Assembly: GCF_005877885.1 (NCBI RefSeq)
Contig: NZ_VCHY01000001.1
Location: forward strand, 496,001 to 560,000
Reading direction: 5' to 3'
Origin: Labilibacter sediminis
GTDB taxonomy: Bacteria > Bacteroidota > Bacteroidia > Bacteroidales > Marinilabiliaceae
Length of the DNA stretch: 64,000 nt
This document shows positions 25,020 through 34,699 of the stretch, piece after piece. The notes under the pieces are model-generated. The model saw only the letters and a list, made by a program, of their open reading frames with translations, had not been told where the DNA came from and made no database searches. The position numbers and the translations under genes are program-made. The number at the start of each line of letters is the position of its first letter. Within the stretch, counting starts at the first letter, position 1.

Positions 25020-25796
25020 ATGAAAATCTGTATTTTGGGTGCCGGAAAAATGGGTACATGGTTGACCGATGCACTTTGCCTAGATCACGAAGTAGCTATT
25101 TACGACCCAAATCTTGAAAAATTAAAATACATTTTCAATACGCAGCGCCTGACCAAACTGGAAGAAATAACCCAGTTTGAGCCTGAATTGCTGATTAATG
25201 CTGTAACCCTTAAATATACAATTGCAGCTTTTAAAGAAGTGATTCCTTATTTACCTAAAAGCTGTATTATTTCCGATATTTCTTCAGTTAAAACCGGATT
25301 TAAACAGTTTTACGAAGAAGTTGGGATGCGCTATGTTTCCACACACCCTATGTTCGGACCAACTTTTGGTAATTTAAAGTCATTGCAAGAGCATCATGCT
25401 ATTATAATTTCAGAAGGTGATCATTTAGGAAAAGCATTTTTTAAAGACTTCTTTAGTACGCTTGGCCTTAATATTCATGAGTACACCTTTATCGAACATG
25501 ATGAAACCATTGCATACTCACTATCTATCCCATTTTCATCAACACTGGTATTTGCTGCTTGCATGAAAAAACAAGATGCTCCTGGTACCACTTTTAAAAA
25601 GCATTTTGATATTGCCAAAGGCCTATTGGGAGAGGATGATTATCTTTTATCTGAGATTCTTTTTAACCCGTTTACAGGTGGTCAGGTAGAAAAAATCAGA
25701 CTTAAACTAAAACAACTATTGGCAATTATTGAAGATAAAGACACAGAAAAAATGAAAGAGTTTTTATCTGACGTAAGAAAAAATTTGGAAGAATAG
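25020..25796 (+). CDS. tyrA: Prephenate dehydrogenase
   Basis: 258 residues. A Rossmann start, MKICILGAGKMGTWLTDALC, binds NAD(P); CIISDISSVKTGF and RYVSTHPMFGPTFGNL are the catalytic-His and substrate motifs of the TyrA family; the helical dimer domain follows (HDETIAYSLSIPFSS). It oxidises and decarboxylates prephenate to 4-hydroxyphenylpyruvate. It is the last gene of the operon; a hairpin lies at its stop codon. No ACT domain is present, so end-product control must come from elsewhere, for example the attenuator. Confidence 0.92.
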   Translation: MKICILGAGKMGTWLTDALCLDHEVAIYDPNLEKLKYIFNTQRLTKLEEITQFEPELLINAVTLKYTIAAFKEVIPYLPKSCIISDISSVKTGFKQFYEEVGMRYVSTHPMFGPTFGNLKSLQEHHAIIISEGDHLGKAFFKDFFSTLGLNIHEYTFIEHDETIAYSLSIPFSSTLVFAACMKKQDAPGTTFKKHFDIAKGLLGEDDYLLSEILFNPFTGGQVEKIRLKLKQLLAIIEDKDTEKMKEFLSDVRKNLEE

Positions 25797-25822
25797 GGTA
25801 AAACCTACCCTATCTTCTTTTT
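25793..25822 (+). terminator. Terminator of the aromatic operon
   Basis: ATAGGGTA (25793-25800), loop AAACC, TACCCTAT (25806-25813), then CTTCTTTTT. The stem includes the tyrA stop codon. Confidence 0.65.
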
Positions 25823-25828
25823 AAGCCC

Positions 25829-26356
25829 TTACTTTATCTTATCAAGAAACTCTTGCCCAACCTTCCATTCTCCGAATCCGGAATCTGAATTTATATGACC
25901 TGCATCTCCTATACCAATTAACTCACTACCCCACTGACCTGCCAATTTTGTAGATGCTTCATAACTGGCCCATGGATCATTGGCACTGGCTACAAATACA
26001 GTAGGAAAAGGAATGACTTCTTCAGGAACCGGCAAAAATGAATCCAACTCATATTCCGATGAAACATCATTTAAATTGGGTGGCGCCACTATTAAAGCTC
26101 CTTTAATTTTCTTTTGAAACTTTTTAACCCAATGGGCTAAAGTAATACCTCCTAAACTATGACTAATAAAAACCACTTGAGACAAGTCATAACCTTCAAC
26201 GGCCTTTTCTACTGTATTAATCCAATCTTCACGATTGGGCTTCTCCCAATTCTCTTGTTCAATACGCTTACAATTGGGTAATACTCGTTCAAAATGACTT
26301 TGCCAATGATTATTATCCGATCCTCCAAGTCCTGGTAATGTAAAATAGTATATCAT
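25829..26356 (-). CDS. RBBP9/YdeN-type serine hydrolase
   Basis: 175 residues from the ATG at 26356 (MIYYFTLPGLGGSDNNHWQ); an in-frame ATG six codons upstream is less likely. It is a small alpha/beta hydrolase with nucleophile motif ISHSLGG, acid SANDPWASYE and catalytic His in IGDAGHINSDSGFGEW, an arrangement specific to the RBBP9/YdeN family. The natural substrate is unknown. It stands alone and converges with tyrA. Confidence 0.88.
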   Translation of the reverse strand: MIYYFTLPGLGGSDNNHWQSHFERVLPNCKRIEQENWEKPNREDWINTVEKAVEGYDLSQVVFISHSLGGITLAHWVKKFQKKIKGALIVAPPNLNDVSSEYELDSFLPVPEEVIPFPTVFVASANDPWASYEASTKLAGQWGSELIGIGDAGHINSDSGFGEWKVGQEFLDKIK

Positions 26357-26606
26357 ATAATTCTTATATATCAAAAGTTAATAATTACTGCAAAAATAAC
26401 ACTTCATTACTAATCAAACTCTGGCTAACACATTTTGTTTTAGCCACTACAAGCTTTAATTCATACTATTTCTATAGATCTTATATGATTTGTATTTTTT
26501 ATATACTTTAGTGACATCAATTTAGCTCATTTATAACCCATGTAGTTTTTGATGAAAATAGATTAAAAACAGCTGCTCTATATATTCAAATATTGTTTAG
26601 TGTTTG

Positions 26607-26614
26607 TATTTTTG
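26607..26614 (+). promoter_or_regulatory. -7 box close to the mnmA start
   Basis: TATTTTTG fits TAnnTTTG and ends 7 nt before the ATG at 26621, so transcription would start at or next to the start codon. No TTG is present 19-21 nt upstream. Confidence 0.5.
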
Positions 26615-26620
26615 CCCTCT

Positions 26621-27709
26621 ATGAAGCAAGAAAGGGTATTATTAGGAATGAGCGGCGGAATCGACAGTTCTATGTCGGCATGGTATTTACAGCAACGCGG
26701 GTACGAAGTAGTTGGGATAACATTTAATACAGTCTCTCCTCTCTCCTCTCCGGATTCTCTTCACTTTATTCAAGAAGCAAAATCTCTTGCTAAAAAACTT
26801 AATTTCGAACATCACGTGCTTGATGTTTACGATGATTTTAAGACTGATGTAATTGATTATTTTGTAGATGAATACCTCAAAGGCCGCACACCTAATCCTT
26901 GTATAAGATGTAACGAAACCATAAAGTGGAAACTTTTACTGGAAGAATCTGAAAGATTAAATTGTGATAAGATTGCTACCGGCCACTATGTTGACATTAT
27001 TGAGGAAAAGGGTATTTTTTACATTAAAAAAGGCTTGGATTCCAATAAGGATCAGTCCTATTTTTTATGGAACTTATCGCAAGAAATTCTTAGCAAATGC
27101 ATTTTTCCACTGGGTAAAAGTTTAAAGCCTGATGTTAAAGCTAAAGCTCATGAACTTGGATTTAAAGTAATTGCCGATAAAAAGGAAAGCATGGGGGTAT
27201 GTTTTCTACAGGGTGAAGATTACCGTCAGTTTATACAAAACCTAAGACCAAACCTAAAAGACAAGCTGGCCAATGGGAAAATAAAAAATACTAAAGGAGA
27301 AACCATTGGCACACACGAAGGTTTCCCTTTTTATACCATCGGACAGAAGCGAGGTTTAAAATTAACCCAAAATCAAGGCGAATATGTAGCTAAAATTATT
27401 GCTGATAGTAATACCCTTATAACCTCCCCTAAAAAGTCTCTATTCTCAAATCAGCTCAAACTAAATACTTACCTAATCAACAATCCAAATTTTGCAGAAA
27501 ATAAAGCAAATGTTGATTTAAGAATAAGAGGTTTGGATACAGTACCTCCCACACCGGGAAGCATTCATTTAATTAGCAACGAACTTCATGTTGAATTTAA
27601 CACTCCTGTTTGGGCACTAACCCCGGGGCAGTCCGTTGTTTTTTACCAGAACAACCTTGTTGTTGGAGGAGGAATTGTAGATGACTTTTGCCTTATTGAT
27701 GAAGCGTAA
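26621..27709 (+). CDS. mnmA: tRNA-specific 2-thiouridylase MnmA
   Basis: 362 residues from the ATG at 26621; a GTG seven codons earlier would lie upstream of the promoter box. The PP-loop is LLGMSGGIDSSMSAWYL. Catalytic cysteines are in PNPCIRCNETIKW and MGVCFLQGEDYRQF. KIATGHYVDI, GLDSNKDQSYFLW and FYTIGQKRGL are family motifs. It adds sulfur to U34 of tRNA Lys, Glu and Gln. Its 3' end overlaps the end of tilS by 17 nt on the other strand. Confidence 0.95.
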   Translation: MKQERVLLGMSGGIDSSMSAWYLQQRGYEVVGITFNTVSPLSSPDSLHFIQEAKSLAKKLNFEHHVLDVYDDFKTDVIDYFVDEYLKGRTPNPCIRCNETIKWKLLLEESERLNCDKIATGHYVDIIEEKGIFYIKKGLDSNKDQSYFLWNLSQEILSKCIFPLGKSLKPDVKAKAHELGFKVIADKKESMGVCFLQGEDYRQFIQNLRPNLKDKLANGKIKNTKGETIGTHEGFPFYTIGQKRGLKLTQNQGEYVAKIIADSNTLITSPKKSLFSNQLKLNTYLINNPNFAENKANVDLRIRGLDTVPPTPGSIHLISNELHVEFNTPVWALTPGQSVVFYQNNLVVGGGIVDDFCLIDEA

Positions 27710-29039
27710 ATTTTGCCACTTTTTTGGTTTTTGATGTAATTTTATATCTATCATCGGTTCTATAGCCTACTACCCATATAACATCATCTCCTGATAGCAA
27801 CAGCCAAGCATTTTCCTTATCTGCGATTGAAAGTTTTATATCAATAAAGAAATCACTTAGCTTTTTAAAATGCTTCATACCTAAAGGTCGAAAAACATCT
27901 CCCTGTTTCCACCTTCTCAGCGTTAACGGATAACTTAGTAAATCTGCGTCAAACTGTGCAACTGCAGAATCCTTCTCAATTTTATAATTTTCCGCATTTA
28001 TATCCTTAAGCAAGGATATTGATACAGGCTTTTGAAGATTATCATCATCCAAATTAATATAAAAAGGCCCATCTTCTTCCTTACTTTCAATCGGCAATAA
28101 AATTAAATTAAACCGGTCTTTAATAATTCTATAATCCTTCGAAAAGAACTGCTTTCCTGATACACCCTGAGAAATACATTCCACAATCTCTTTTACAACA
28201 GCTGCATTAAAGCCATAAGGGTGTAAAACTTCAAATAAAACAAGTTCAGGATCTGTAAACCTGGTAACATGCGAAAGTGAAATAAGCACCTTATTATCCT
28301 GCTCAACAATAAGTTCTTCTTTAATAGATGAAACACTATTTTCAAAGTACTGATTTACCTGGGCAAGGCGCTGAATATTCTCCTCCATTGTTTGGTTAAA
28401 TGAAGGATTAATTTCTTTAAATAATGGAATGATTTCGTTTCGGATTTTATTACGTGTATAAATTGAGTCCATATTGGAGGCATCAACCCTGAAAGCTATA
28501 CCATTCTCCCGACAATACAATTCAATTTCTTTACGAGAAATGCCCAACATTGGCCGAATCAATTTATCTGTACGTGGCTTTATTCCGGTTAAACCTTTAA
28601 TACCTGTTCCTCGCAATAAATTCAGAAAGAAAGTTTCAACACTATCATCCTTATGATGTCCTGTTGCTAAGAAATCTGCATTTGCAGAAATCATTAATTC
28701 CTGAAACCAGCTATATCGTAAATCTCTTGCTGCCATTTCAATGGAAATTCCCTTGTCTTTAGCGTACTCTGTTGTATCAAATCTTTTCACATACAATTCA
28801 ACACCTAGTTTACGACATTCTGTTGTGACAAAATCTTCATCTGCATCTGATTCTTCGCCGCGTAATGTAAAGTTACAATGCGCTGCACATACCTGAATTC
28901 CTTCATGCAACAGCAAATGTAATAAGGCTATAGAATCTGCACCTCCACTCAATGCCACCAAAACCTTTTGTTGCTTATCAACACCACACTGTTCCTTTAA
29001 ATATGAAGAAAATATATTACGAATCACTTTCCAATCCAT
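27693..29039 (-). CDS. tilS: tRNA(Ile)-lysidine synthase
   Basis: 448 residues. The PP-loop VALSGGADSIALLHLLLHEG is at about 29-48, followed by AHCNFTLRGEESDADEDFV and FLATGHHKDDSVETFFLNLLRGTGIKGLTGI, the TilS-specific metal and ATP motifs. The C-terminal domain ends with PLTLRRWKQGDVFRPLGMKHFKKLSDFFID, which recognises tRNA. It converts C34 of the CAU-anticodon tRNA-Ile to lysidine and is normally essential. Its start overlaps the end of the upstream pabB-like gene by 23 nt. Confidence 0.95.
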   Translation of the reverse strand: MDWKVIRNIFSSYLKEQCGVDKQQKVLVALSGGADSIALLHLLLHEGIQVCAAHCNFTLRGEESDADEDFVTTECRKLGVELYVKRFDTTEYAKDKGISIEMAARDLRYSWFQELMISANADFLATGHHKDDSVETFFLNLLRGTGIKGLTGIKPRTDKLIRPMLGISRKEIELYCRENGIAFRVDASNMDSIYTRNKIRNEIIPLFKEINPSFNQTMEENIQRLAQVNQYFENSVSSIKEELIVEQDNKVLISLSHVTRFTDPELVLFEVLHPYGFNAAVVKEIVECISQGVSGKQFFSKDYRIIKDRFNLILLPIESKEEDGPFYINLDDDNLQKPVSISLLKDINAENYKIEKDSAVAQFDADLLSYPLTLRRWKQGDVFRPLGMKHFKKLSDFFIDIKLSIADKENAWLLLSGDDVIWVVGYRTDDRYKITSKTKKVAKFTLHQ

Positions 29040-30339
29040 TTTGGTTAAACAAGTTAAAGATAGCTTTTGCCTTTAAAATACACTCGTCATATTCATTATT
29101 CGGGATACTTTTTTCGGTAATGGCACTTCCTACCATAAACGAAAGATAACTATTTGTAACATTGTATAAAAGACTACGAATGACTACATTAAAATCGAAA
29201 TCTCCTTCCGGAGAAAAATAACCAACAGCACCGGAATATACACCTCTCTTGGTCTCTTCATATTTCTCTATGAGCTTCATTGCTCTAATCTTAGGTGCAC
29301 CTGTCATCGATCCCATAGGAAAAGACGTTTTAATGGCGTCCATTCCACTATATTTGCCACCTAATTCAGCCACAACCGTAGTGATCATTTGAAAAACCTG
29401 ACGAAATGGATATATACCGCACAATTCTTCAACCTTAACACTACCACGCGAAGCTACACGAGACAAATCATTACGAACTAAATCAGTTATCATTATATTT
29501 TCTGATTGTTCCTTAACACTGGATCTCAACGCATCCTTTAAATGCTCATCTTCCTTTTTATCATTACCTCTGGAAGCAGTACCTTTTATAGGTTGGCAGA
29601 TCAATTTTGAACCTTCTTTTTTAAGGTAGCGTTCGGGAGAAGCAGACATTACATATTTGGTATCAGACTTTACAAAAGCTGCGAAAGGAGTTGGTGATAT
29701 TTTTGTAAGCCCATTATAAACAGTATACGGATCAATTAAACACTGTTTTGCAAAAAACTCCATACAGTAGTTTAGCTCGTACACATCGCCTTTATGGATA
29801 TGCTCTAAAATGGACTGTATGGATTGAATATACTTTTCTCTGCTAACCTTAGCAGAAAACCTTATCTTTTCTTTATCTAAACCTTCACTACAAGTAACAT
29901 CCTGTATCGCCTGAACAAGTTCTAACGCTGTTTTTTCAGTATCCTTCTCATTATAATATGACAACTCCCATTTAGTGTCAATCTGCGCAAATACAAAACG
30001 AGGTTGAAAAAATAGTAACTTCTGAAAATTTAGCTCATCAGCATTCACAGAATACAGTTGCTCTAAATCATTTTTTAAATCATAACTTAAATACCCGAAA
30101 AGCCAGTCATTCAGCTCAGATCTCTTTTGTTCCAGGTCTTGTAAATTACCACTTACAACCGAAATACTATCAAACCCACAGATAAAGTCGTAAGAATGAT
30201 ATTTCACCCCGGAGTTTATTGTTTGATAATATCCATTACTGTCGTACATAGCTGCATACTTTACATTAGTGCTATACCTGACCAGTTTTTGTTTAAACAG
30301 CTCTACATCTCCTACATCAATGTTAATCGTCTTTCGCAT
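29017..30339 (-). CDS. pabB: Chorismate-binding synthase component I, probable PabB
   Basis: 440 residues from the ATG at 30339 (MRKTINIDVGDVELF); the longer frame includes the promoter. The chorismate-binding half shows FSAKVSREKYIQSIQSILEHI, GDVYELNYCMEFF, ASPERYLKKEGSKLICQPIKGT (with the PIKGT motif), ENIMITDLVRNDLSRVA and SFPMGSMTGAPKIRAMKLIE. These features are shared by PabB and TrpE. The lack of a neighbouring trp gene and the PIKGT motif favour aminodeoxychorismate synthase for folate. Anthranilate synthase cannot be excluded. Confidence 0.82.
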   Translation of the reverse strand: MRKTINIDVGDVELFKQKLVRYSTNVKYAAMYDSNGYYQTINSGVKYHSYDFICGFDSISVVSGNLQDLEQKRSELNDWLFGYLSYDLKNDLEQLYSVNADELNFQKLLFFQPRFVFAQIDTKWELSYYNEKDTEKTALELVQAIQDVTCSEGLDKEKIRFSAKVSREKYIQSIQSILEHIHKGDVYELNYCMEFFAKQCLIDPYTVYNGLTKISPTPFAAFVKSDTKYVMSASPERYLKKEGSKLICQPIKGTASRGNDKKEDEHLKDALRSSVKEQSENIMITDLVRNDLSRVASRGSVKVEELCGIYPFRQVFQMITTVVAELGGKYSGMDAIKTSFPMGSMTGAPKIRAMKLIEKYEETKRGVYSGAVGYFSPEGDFDFNVVIRSLLYNVTNSYLSFMVGSAITEKSIPNNEYDECILKAKAIFNLFNQNGLESDS

Positions 30340-30343
30340 GGCG

Positions 30344-30351
30344 CAAATGTA
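30344..30351 (-). promoter_or_regulatory. -7 box of pabB
   Basis: On the minus strand TACATTTG fits TAnnTTTG and ends only 4 nt before the ATG at 30339, so the transcript would have almost no leader. Confidence 0.5.
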
Positions 30352-30401
30352 AGCCAAAATGATCTATTGAAAAATGAGATTAATGATTTATTTTCTAAAT
30401 C

Positions 30402-30436
30402 AAAAAAAGCATCTACAAATTAATGCAGATGCTTTT
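30402..30436 (-). terminator. Terminator of the peroxiredoxin gene
   Basis: AAAAGCATCT / AGATGCTTTT, 10-bp stem, 12-nt loop, and a seven-T tract on the minus strand, 24 nt past the stop codon. Confidence 0.8.
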
Positions 30437-30459
30437 AAAATATTATTATGAACGTTTAA

Positions 30460-31092
30460 CTATTGCTTTCCTAAATATTCAGCAATACCTTCCTGAGAAG
30501 CAGTTAAACCTTCATCTCCTTTATGCCAGTCTGCTGGACAAACTTCACCGTTTTCTTCGAAAAACTGTAAAGCATCGATCATTCTTAAGGTTTCTTCAAC
30601 GCTACGTCCTAAAGGCATATCATTAACAACCTGGTGACGAACAACACCTTCTTTATCGATTAAAAATAATCCACGGTAAGCCATTGGCGTACCTTCAAAA
30701 GCTAATTGTCCATCTTCATTATAATCGTACTCTCCGGCTAAAACATCATAATTTTCAGAGATAGTCATTGAATTATCAGCAATTAATGGAAATTTAACGC
30801 CTTTAATTCCACCTTCTTTCTTTTCTGTTTGTAACCACTTCCAGTGAGAAAATGCAGAGTCAACAGATACTCCAATAACTTCTACATTTCTTTTTTCGAA
30901 CTCAGCTATTTTATCCTGAAATGCAATAATTTCAGTTGGACATACAAATGTAAAATCTGCAGGATAGAAAAATAATATAACATTCTTTTTACCTACAAAT
31001 TGGTCTAGAGAATAATTCTCAACAATTTCACCGCCATTAACAACTGCTTCTGCACTAAATGCCGGTGCTTTTTTACCTACTAATACTGCCAT
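30460..31092 (-). CDS. 2-Cys peroxiredoxin (AhpC/Prx1 type)
   Basis: 210 residues. The peroxidatic cysteine is in DFTFVCPTEIIAFQDK near residue 51 and the resolving cysteine in NGEVCPADWHKGDEG near 170. VDSAFSHWKW and PLIADNSMTISENYDVL are typical Prx1/AhpC segments, as is GLFLIDKEGVVRH. It reduces hydrogen peroxide and organic peroxides using thioredoxin or AhpF; the trxB gene is at 51-52 kb. A full promoter and a strong terminator show it is transcribed alone. Confidence 0.93.
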   Translation of the reverse strand: MAVLVGKKAPAFSAEAVVNGGEIVENYSLDQFVGKKNVILFFYPADFTFVCPTEIIAFQDKIAEFEKRNVEVIGVSVDSAFSHWKWLQTEKKEGGIKGVKFPLIADNSMTISENYDVLAGEYDYNEDGQLAFEGTPMAYRGLFLIDKEGVVRHQVVNDMPLGRSVEETLRMIDALQFFEENGEVCPADWHKGDEGLTASQEGIAEYLGKQ

Positions 31093-31146
31093 GATTTAAA
31101 TTTTTATCTATGTTGTTTTGTAAAACTATTTATTACTAATTCGAAA

Positions 31147-31176
31147 CAAAAATAGTACTAAAAATGTTTGCGACAA
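31147..31176 (-). promoter_or_regulatory. Complete Bacteroidota promoter of the peroxiredoxin gene
   Basis: On the minus strand TTG (31176-31174), 19 nt, then TATTTTTG (31154-31147): both consensus elements with the expected spacing. Leader of about 45 nt. Confidence 0.75.
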
Positions 31177-31315
31177 ATATTTTACGCAATTATTTACCAA
31201 ATTACCCAATAAACACACATCTACTTAATCCACAACATATTACACCCACAAATGCCCTCGTAAATAAAATACAATTTTTATTTATTCTAAAGTAAACCAC
31301 TGTTTAAATATTGAT

Positions 31316-32539
31316 TTACAATGCAGAAAGTTCAACAATTTTTAAAATTACCTCTACGGCTTTTTCCATACTATTTACAGGTACAAACTCAAACCGACCG
31401 TGAAAATTATGCCCCCCGGCAAAAATATTAGGCGTAGGCAAACCCATAAATGATAAGCGAGCACCATCAGTACCTCCTCTGATAGGTTTAACCAGAGGCT
31501 TTACTCCAACAAGTTCCATGGCCTTTTGAGCCTGATCAACAATATGCATAACAGGTTTTACCTTCTCACACATATTATAATATTGATCTTTTATATCAAT
31601 TGAAACCGTGCCCTCTCCATATTCATTATTGATTTTATTAACCAAATGATTAAGTTCTTTCTTTCGATCCTCAAACCTGTCTCTTCTAAAATCTCTTATA
31701 ATATATTTAAGTTCACTTTTTTCAACTTCTCCATTGAATGAAATTAAGTGATAAAAACCCTCATATCCAGACGTATGTTCTGGTGTTTCGACCCTTGGAA
31801 GCATTGAAATAATCTGATTTGCAATTCTCATGGAATTACGCATTTTATTTTTTGCGTATCCAGGATGTACATTTCTTCCTAATACAGTTATTTTAGCAAT
31901 GGCCGCATTAAAATTTTCATACTCGAGCTCTCCTATTTCTCCACCATCCATTGTATATGCATAGGCAGCTCCAAATTTTTCTATAACGAAATGATCCGCT
32001 CCTGCTCCAATCTCTTCATCAGGAGTGAATCCAATACGTATTTTACCGTGCTTAATTTCCGGATGGTTGATTAAATATTCAGCAGCTGTAACAATTTCTG
32101 CCACCCCTGCTTTATCATCAGCTCCTAAAAGAGTAGTACCATCTGTTGTTATTAAATCCTGACCAACATATTTTTTTAACTCAGGAAACTCCTCTGGTAA
32201 TAATTGAATATTTTCTTCTTTATTTAAAACAATCCCTTCCCCATCATAATTTTCAACTATTTGAGGTTTCACATTTTTACCGGTAAAATCCGGACTGGTA
32301 TCTACATGAGCAATAAATCCTATTACGGGAATATCTTTATCAATATTTGAAGGAATAGTTGCCATTACATAACCGTTTTCATCCAACTCTACTTCCTCCA
32401 ACCCTATTTGTTTTAATTCCTCAACCAGTTGTTGAGAGAATAACATTTGACCGGGCGTGGAAGGTGTTAATCCGGTATCTGTATCCGACTGAGTATCGAC
32501 AACTACATATTCTAAAAATCTTTCTTTTATATTTTTCAT
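31316..32539 (-). CDS. pepT: Peptidase T (tripeptide aminopeptidase)
   Basis: 407 residues from the ATG at 32539 ([19 protein letters not shown]); a frame nine codons longer exists. M20B metallopeptidase motifs are [15 protein letters not shown] (metal His/Asp), [30 protein letters not shown] (catalytic Glu pair), [20 protein letters not shown] and [16 protein letters not shown] (metal His). It removes the N-terminal residue from tripeptides in the cytoplasm. It stands alone. The 200 bases after its stop codon hold no gene. Confidence 0.95.
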   Translation of the reverse strand: MKNIKERFLEYVVVDTQSDTDTGLTPSTPGQMLFSQQLVEELKQIGLEEVELDENGYVMATIPSNIDKDIPVIGFIAHVDTSPDFTGKNVKPQIVENYDGEGIVLNKEENIQLLPEEFPELKKYVGQDLITTDGTTLLGADDKAGVAEIVTAAEYLINHPEIKHGKIRIGFTPDEEIGAGADHFVIEKFGAAYAYTMDGGEIGELEYENFNAAIAKITVLGRNVHPGYAKNKMRNSMRIANQIISMLPRVETPEHTSGYEGFYHLISFNGEVEKSELKYIIRDFRRDRFEDRKKELNHLVNKINNEYGEGTVSIDIKDQYYNMCEKVKPVMHIVDQAQKAMELVGVKPLVKPIRGGTDGARLSFMGLPTPNIFAGGHNFHGRFEFVPVNSMEKAVEVILKIVELSAL

Positions 32540-32674
32540 TTCTAAATATTCTTGTTTGCATAACACTCATAAACTTAATAATTCTATAAAATAAAAGATG
32601 AATCATTAAAGCTTACACAATTGCAAAGTATGGTTCATTGTTATTTTTAAAAGTAATAGTAAATCGTACAAAAA

Positions 32675-32706
32675 CAAAAAGGGGAGATCATTAATCGATC
32701 TCCCCT
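32675..32706 (-). terminator. Terminator of proS
   Basis: AGGGGAGATC / GATCTCCCCT, 10-bp stem, 7-nt loop, followed by TTTTTG on the minus strand, about 45 nt past the proS stop. Confidence 0.8.
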
Positions 32707-32750
32707 GACAAATATCATAATAACAGTGCTGTTATTCTTTTGCTGCTATA

Positions 32751-34226
32751 TTAGTAAGCCTTTGCAAACAATACTCTTTGCGCTGATGGTTTTCCTGTAA
32801 CCATACATTTACCCGGTGTTTTATCGCCATCTAAAGGAATACACCTAATGGTTGCCTTGGTATCTTCTTTAATTTTCTGTTCTGTCTCAGATGAACCATC
32901 CCAATGGGCCAATATAAAACCTCCCTTTTCTTCAAGCACTTTTTTAAACTCATCGTACGACTCAACTTCAGTAGTTTTTTCAGTTCTAAAGTCCAGTGCT
33001 TTTTGATAGATATTTTCCTGGATGGTATCCAATAATTCTGCTATATATCCATCAACATCATCCATTGAAACAACTTCTTTAGTTAACGTATCTCTTCGGG
33101 CAACTTCAGCTGTATTGTTTTCAATATCGCGAGGACCAACAGCTAACCTAATTGGCACCCCTTGTAATTCGTATTGAGCAAATTTCCAACCTGGCTTACG
33201 GTTATCGCTATCATCAAACTTAACGCTAATCCCTTTATCTTTTAACTTGGCCACAATTGGTTCTACTACTGCAGAAATCTTTGCTAAGTCTTCTTCACTT
33301 TTGAAAATTGGCACAATTGCAACCTGTATAGGCGCTAACTTTGGAGGCAACACCAAACCATAATCATCTGAATGAGCCATAATTAATGCCCCCATTAACC
33401 TTGTTGACACTCCCCATGATGAAGCCCACACATACTCTTCTTTTCCTTCTTTCCCAGCAAACTTAACGTCAAATGCTTTGGCAAAATTTTGTCCTAGAAA
33501 GTGAGATGTTCCAGACTGAAGCGCTTTACCATCTTGCATTAGAGCTTCAATAGTATAGGTTTCCAATGCACCTGCAAATCGCTCATTAGCTGTTTTAAAA
33601 CCCTGTACAACAGGTACACCCATAAATTTCTCAGCAAAGTCAGCATACACCTGAATCATGGTCTCTGTTTCTTCCATTGCTTCTTCCTTTGTAGCATGGG
33701 CAGTATGACCTTCCTGCCATAAAAACTCAGCTGTTCTTAAAAACAAACGGGTTCTCATTTCCCAACGCACAACATTAGCCCATTGGTTACATTTAATTGG
33801 CAAGTCACGATATGATTGAATCCAATTTTTATAAGTACTCCAAATAATGGTTTCTGAGGTAGGGCGAACAATTAACTCTTCCTCTAATTTAGCCTCCGGG
33901 TCAACAACAACTCCCTTTCCATCAGGATCATTTTTTAAACGATAATGCGTAACCACTGCACACTCCTTTGCAAACCCTTCAACGTGATCAGCTTCTTTAC
34001 TTAAATATGACTTTGGAATAAAAAGAGGGAAATAAGCATTTTGATGACCGGTGTCCTTAAACATTTTGTCTAACGCTTGTTGCATTTTTTCCCAAATAGC
34101 GTATCCATAGGGCTTAATTACCATACATCCTCTTACTGCAGAGTTTTCTGCTAAATCAGCCTTCATTACTAATTCGTTGTACCACTGAGAATAGTCTACA
34201 CTTCTTTTTGTTAATCCTTTAGCCAT
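32751..34226 (-). CDS. proS: Prolyl-tRNA synthetase (archaeal/eukaryal-like type)
   Basis: 491 residues, the length of the type without an editing insertion. It begins [25 protein letters not shown]. Class II motifs are [24 protein letters not shown] (motif 1), [59 protein letters not shown] (motif 2 region) and [22 protein letters not shown] (motif 3). The anticodon domain (VAIVPIF...) and the C-terminal zinc-like domain ending in VLFAKAY follow. It charges tRNA-Pro. A 473-base non-coding gap upstream holds no other gene. Confidence 0.95.
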   Translation of the reverse strand: MAKGLTKRSVDYSQWYNELVMKADLAENSAVRGCMVIKPYGYAIWEKMQQALDKMFKDTGHQNAYFPLFIPKSYLSKEADHVEGFAKECAVVTHYRLKNDPDGKGVVVDPEAKLEEELIVRPTSETIIWSTYKNWIQSYRDLPIKCNQWANVVRWEMRTRLFLRTAEFLWQEGHTAHATKEEAMEETETMIQVYADFAEKFMGVPVVQGFKTANERFAGALETYTIEALMQDGKALQSGTSHFLGQNFAKAFDVKFAGKEGKEEYVWASSWGVSTRLMGALIMAHSDDYGLVLPPKLAPIQVAIVPIFKSEEDLAKISAVVEPIVAKLKDKGISVKFDDSDNRKPGWKFAQYELQGVPIRLAVGPRDIENNTAEVARRDTLTKEVVSMDDVDGYIAELLDTIQENIYQKALDFRTEKTTEVESYDEFKKVLEEKGGFILAHWDGSSETEQKIKEDTKATIRCIPLDGDKTPGKCMVTGKPSAQRVLFAKAY

Positions 34227-34699
34227 TTAATTATTCTTTTTATCTCTCCGAAATTACTTTTTTACTATCGTTAAACCAATCATCTGTAAGCTCCTAAACA
34301 ATTGGCATATAGCATCACAATTATTAATTGCATCAGCCTAAAGAAACGAAGTCGCAAAATAACAAAAAATACACCACAATATTATTATAAAAACACAAAA
34401 ATAAACACTGTAACTCTTCCATATCTACCTTAGTGATGACATTTATAATGCTTTTTCCTGTTTCTAACATTAAAAATGGGGTGTAAATCATATAGCACAA
34501 TATTGAAATCAAAAAGCATGTTATAACACTAGAAATTACCTTAAGAAAATTAACAGTTATTAAGATTTTGGTATGTTTATTGTAGTATTATAAACAACCA
34601 TTTATTGGGTTAAAAAGCTGTACAACCTATATGAAATTGCATTTTTATATGCACCTTTAGGTCCTGAAGCGTTTTAACGCGATAATAAAAAGATATATC
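34227..34699. other. Divergent intergenic region, no gene found
   Basis: 473 bp between proS and a lipoprotein gene. TAATTTCG on the minus strand near 34245 is a near-consensus -7 box for proS. GCGTTTTAACGC near 34670 is a short palindrome ahead of the lipoprotein gene. I see no ORF, tRNA or strong hairpin. Confidence 0.5.
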
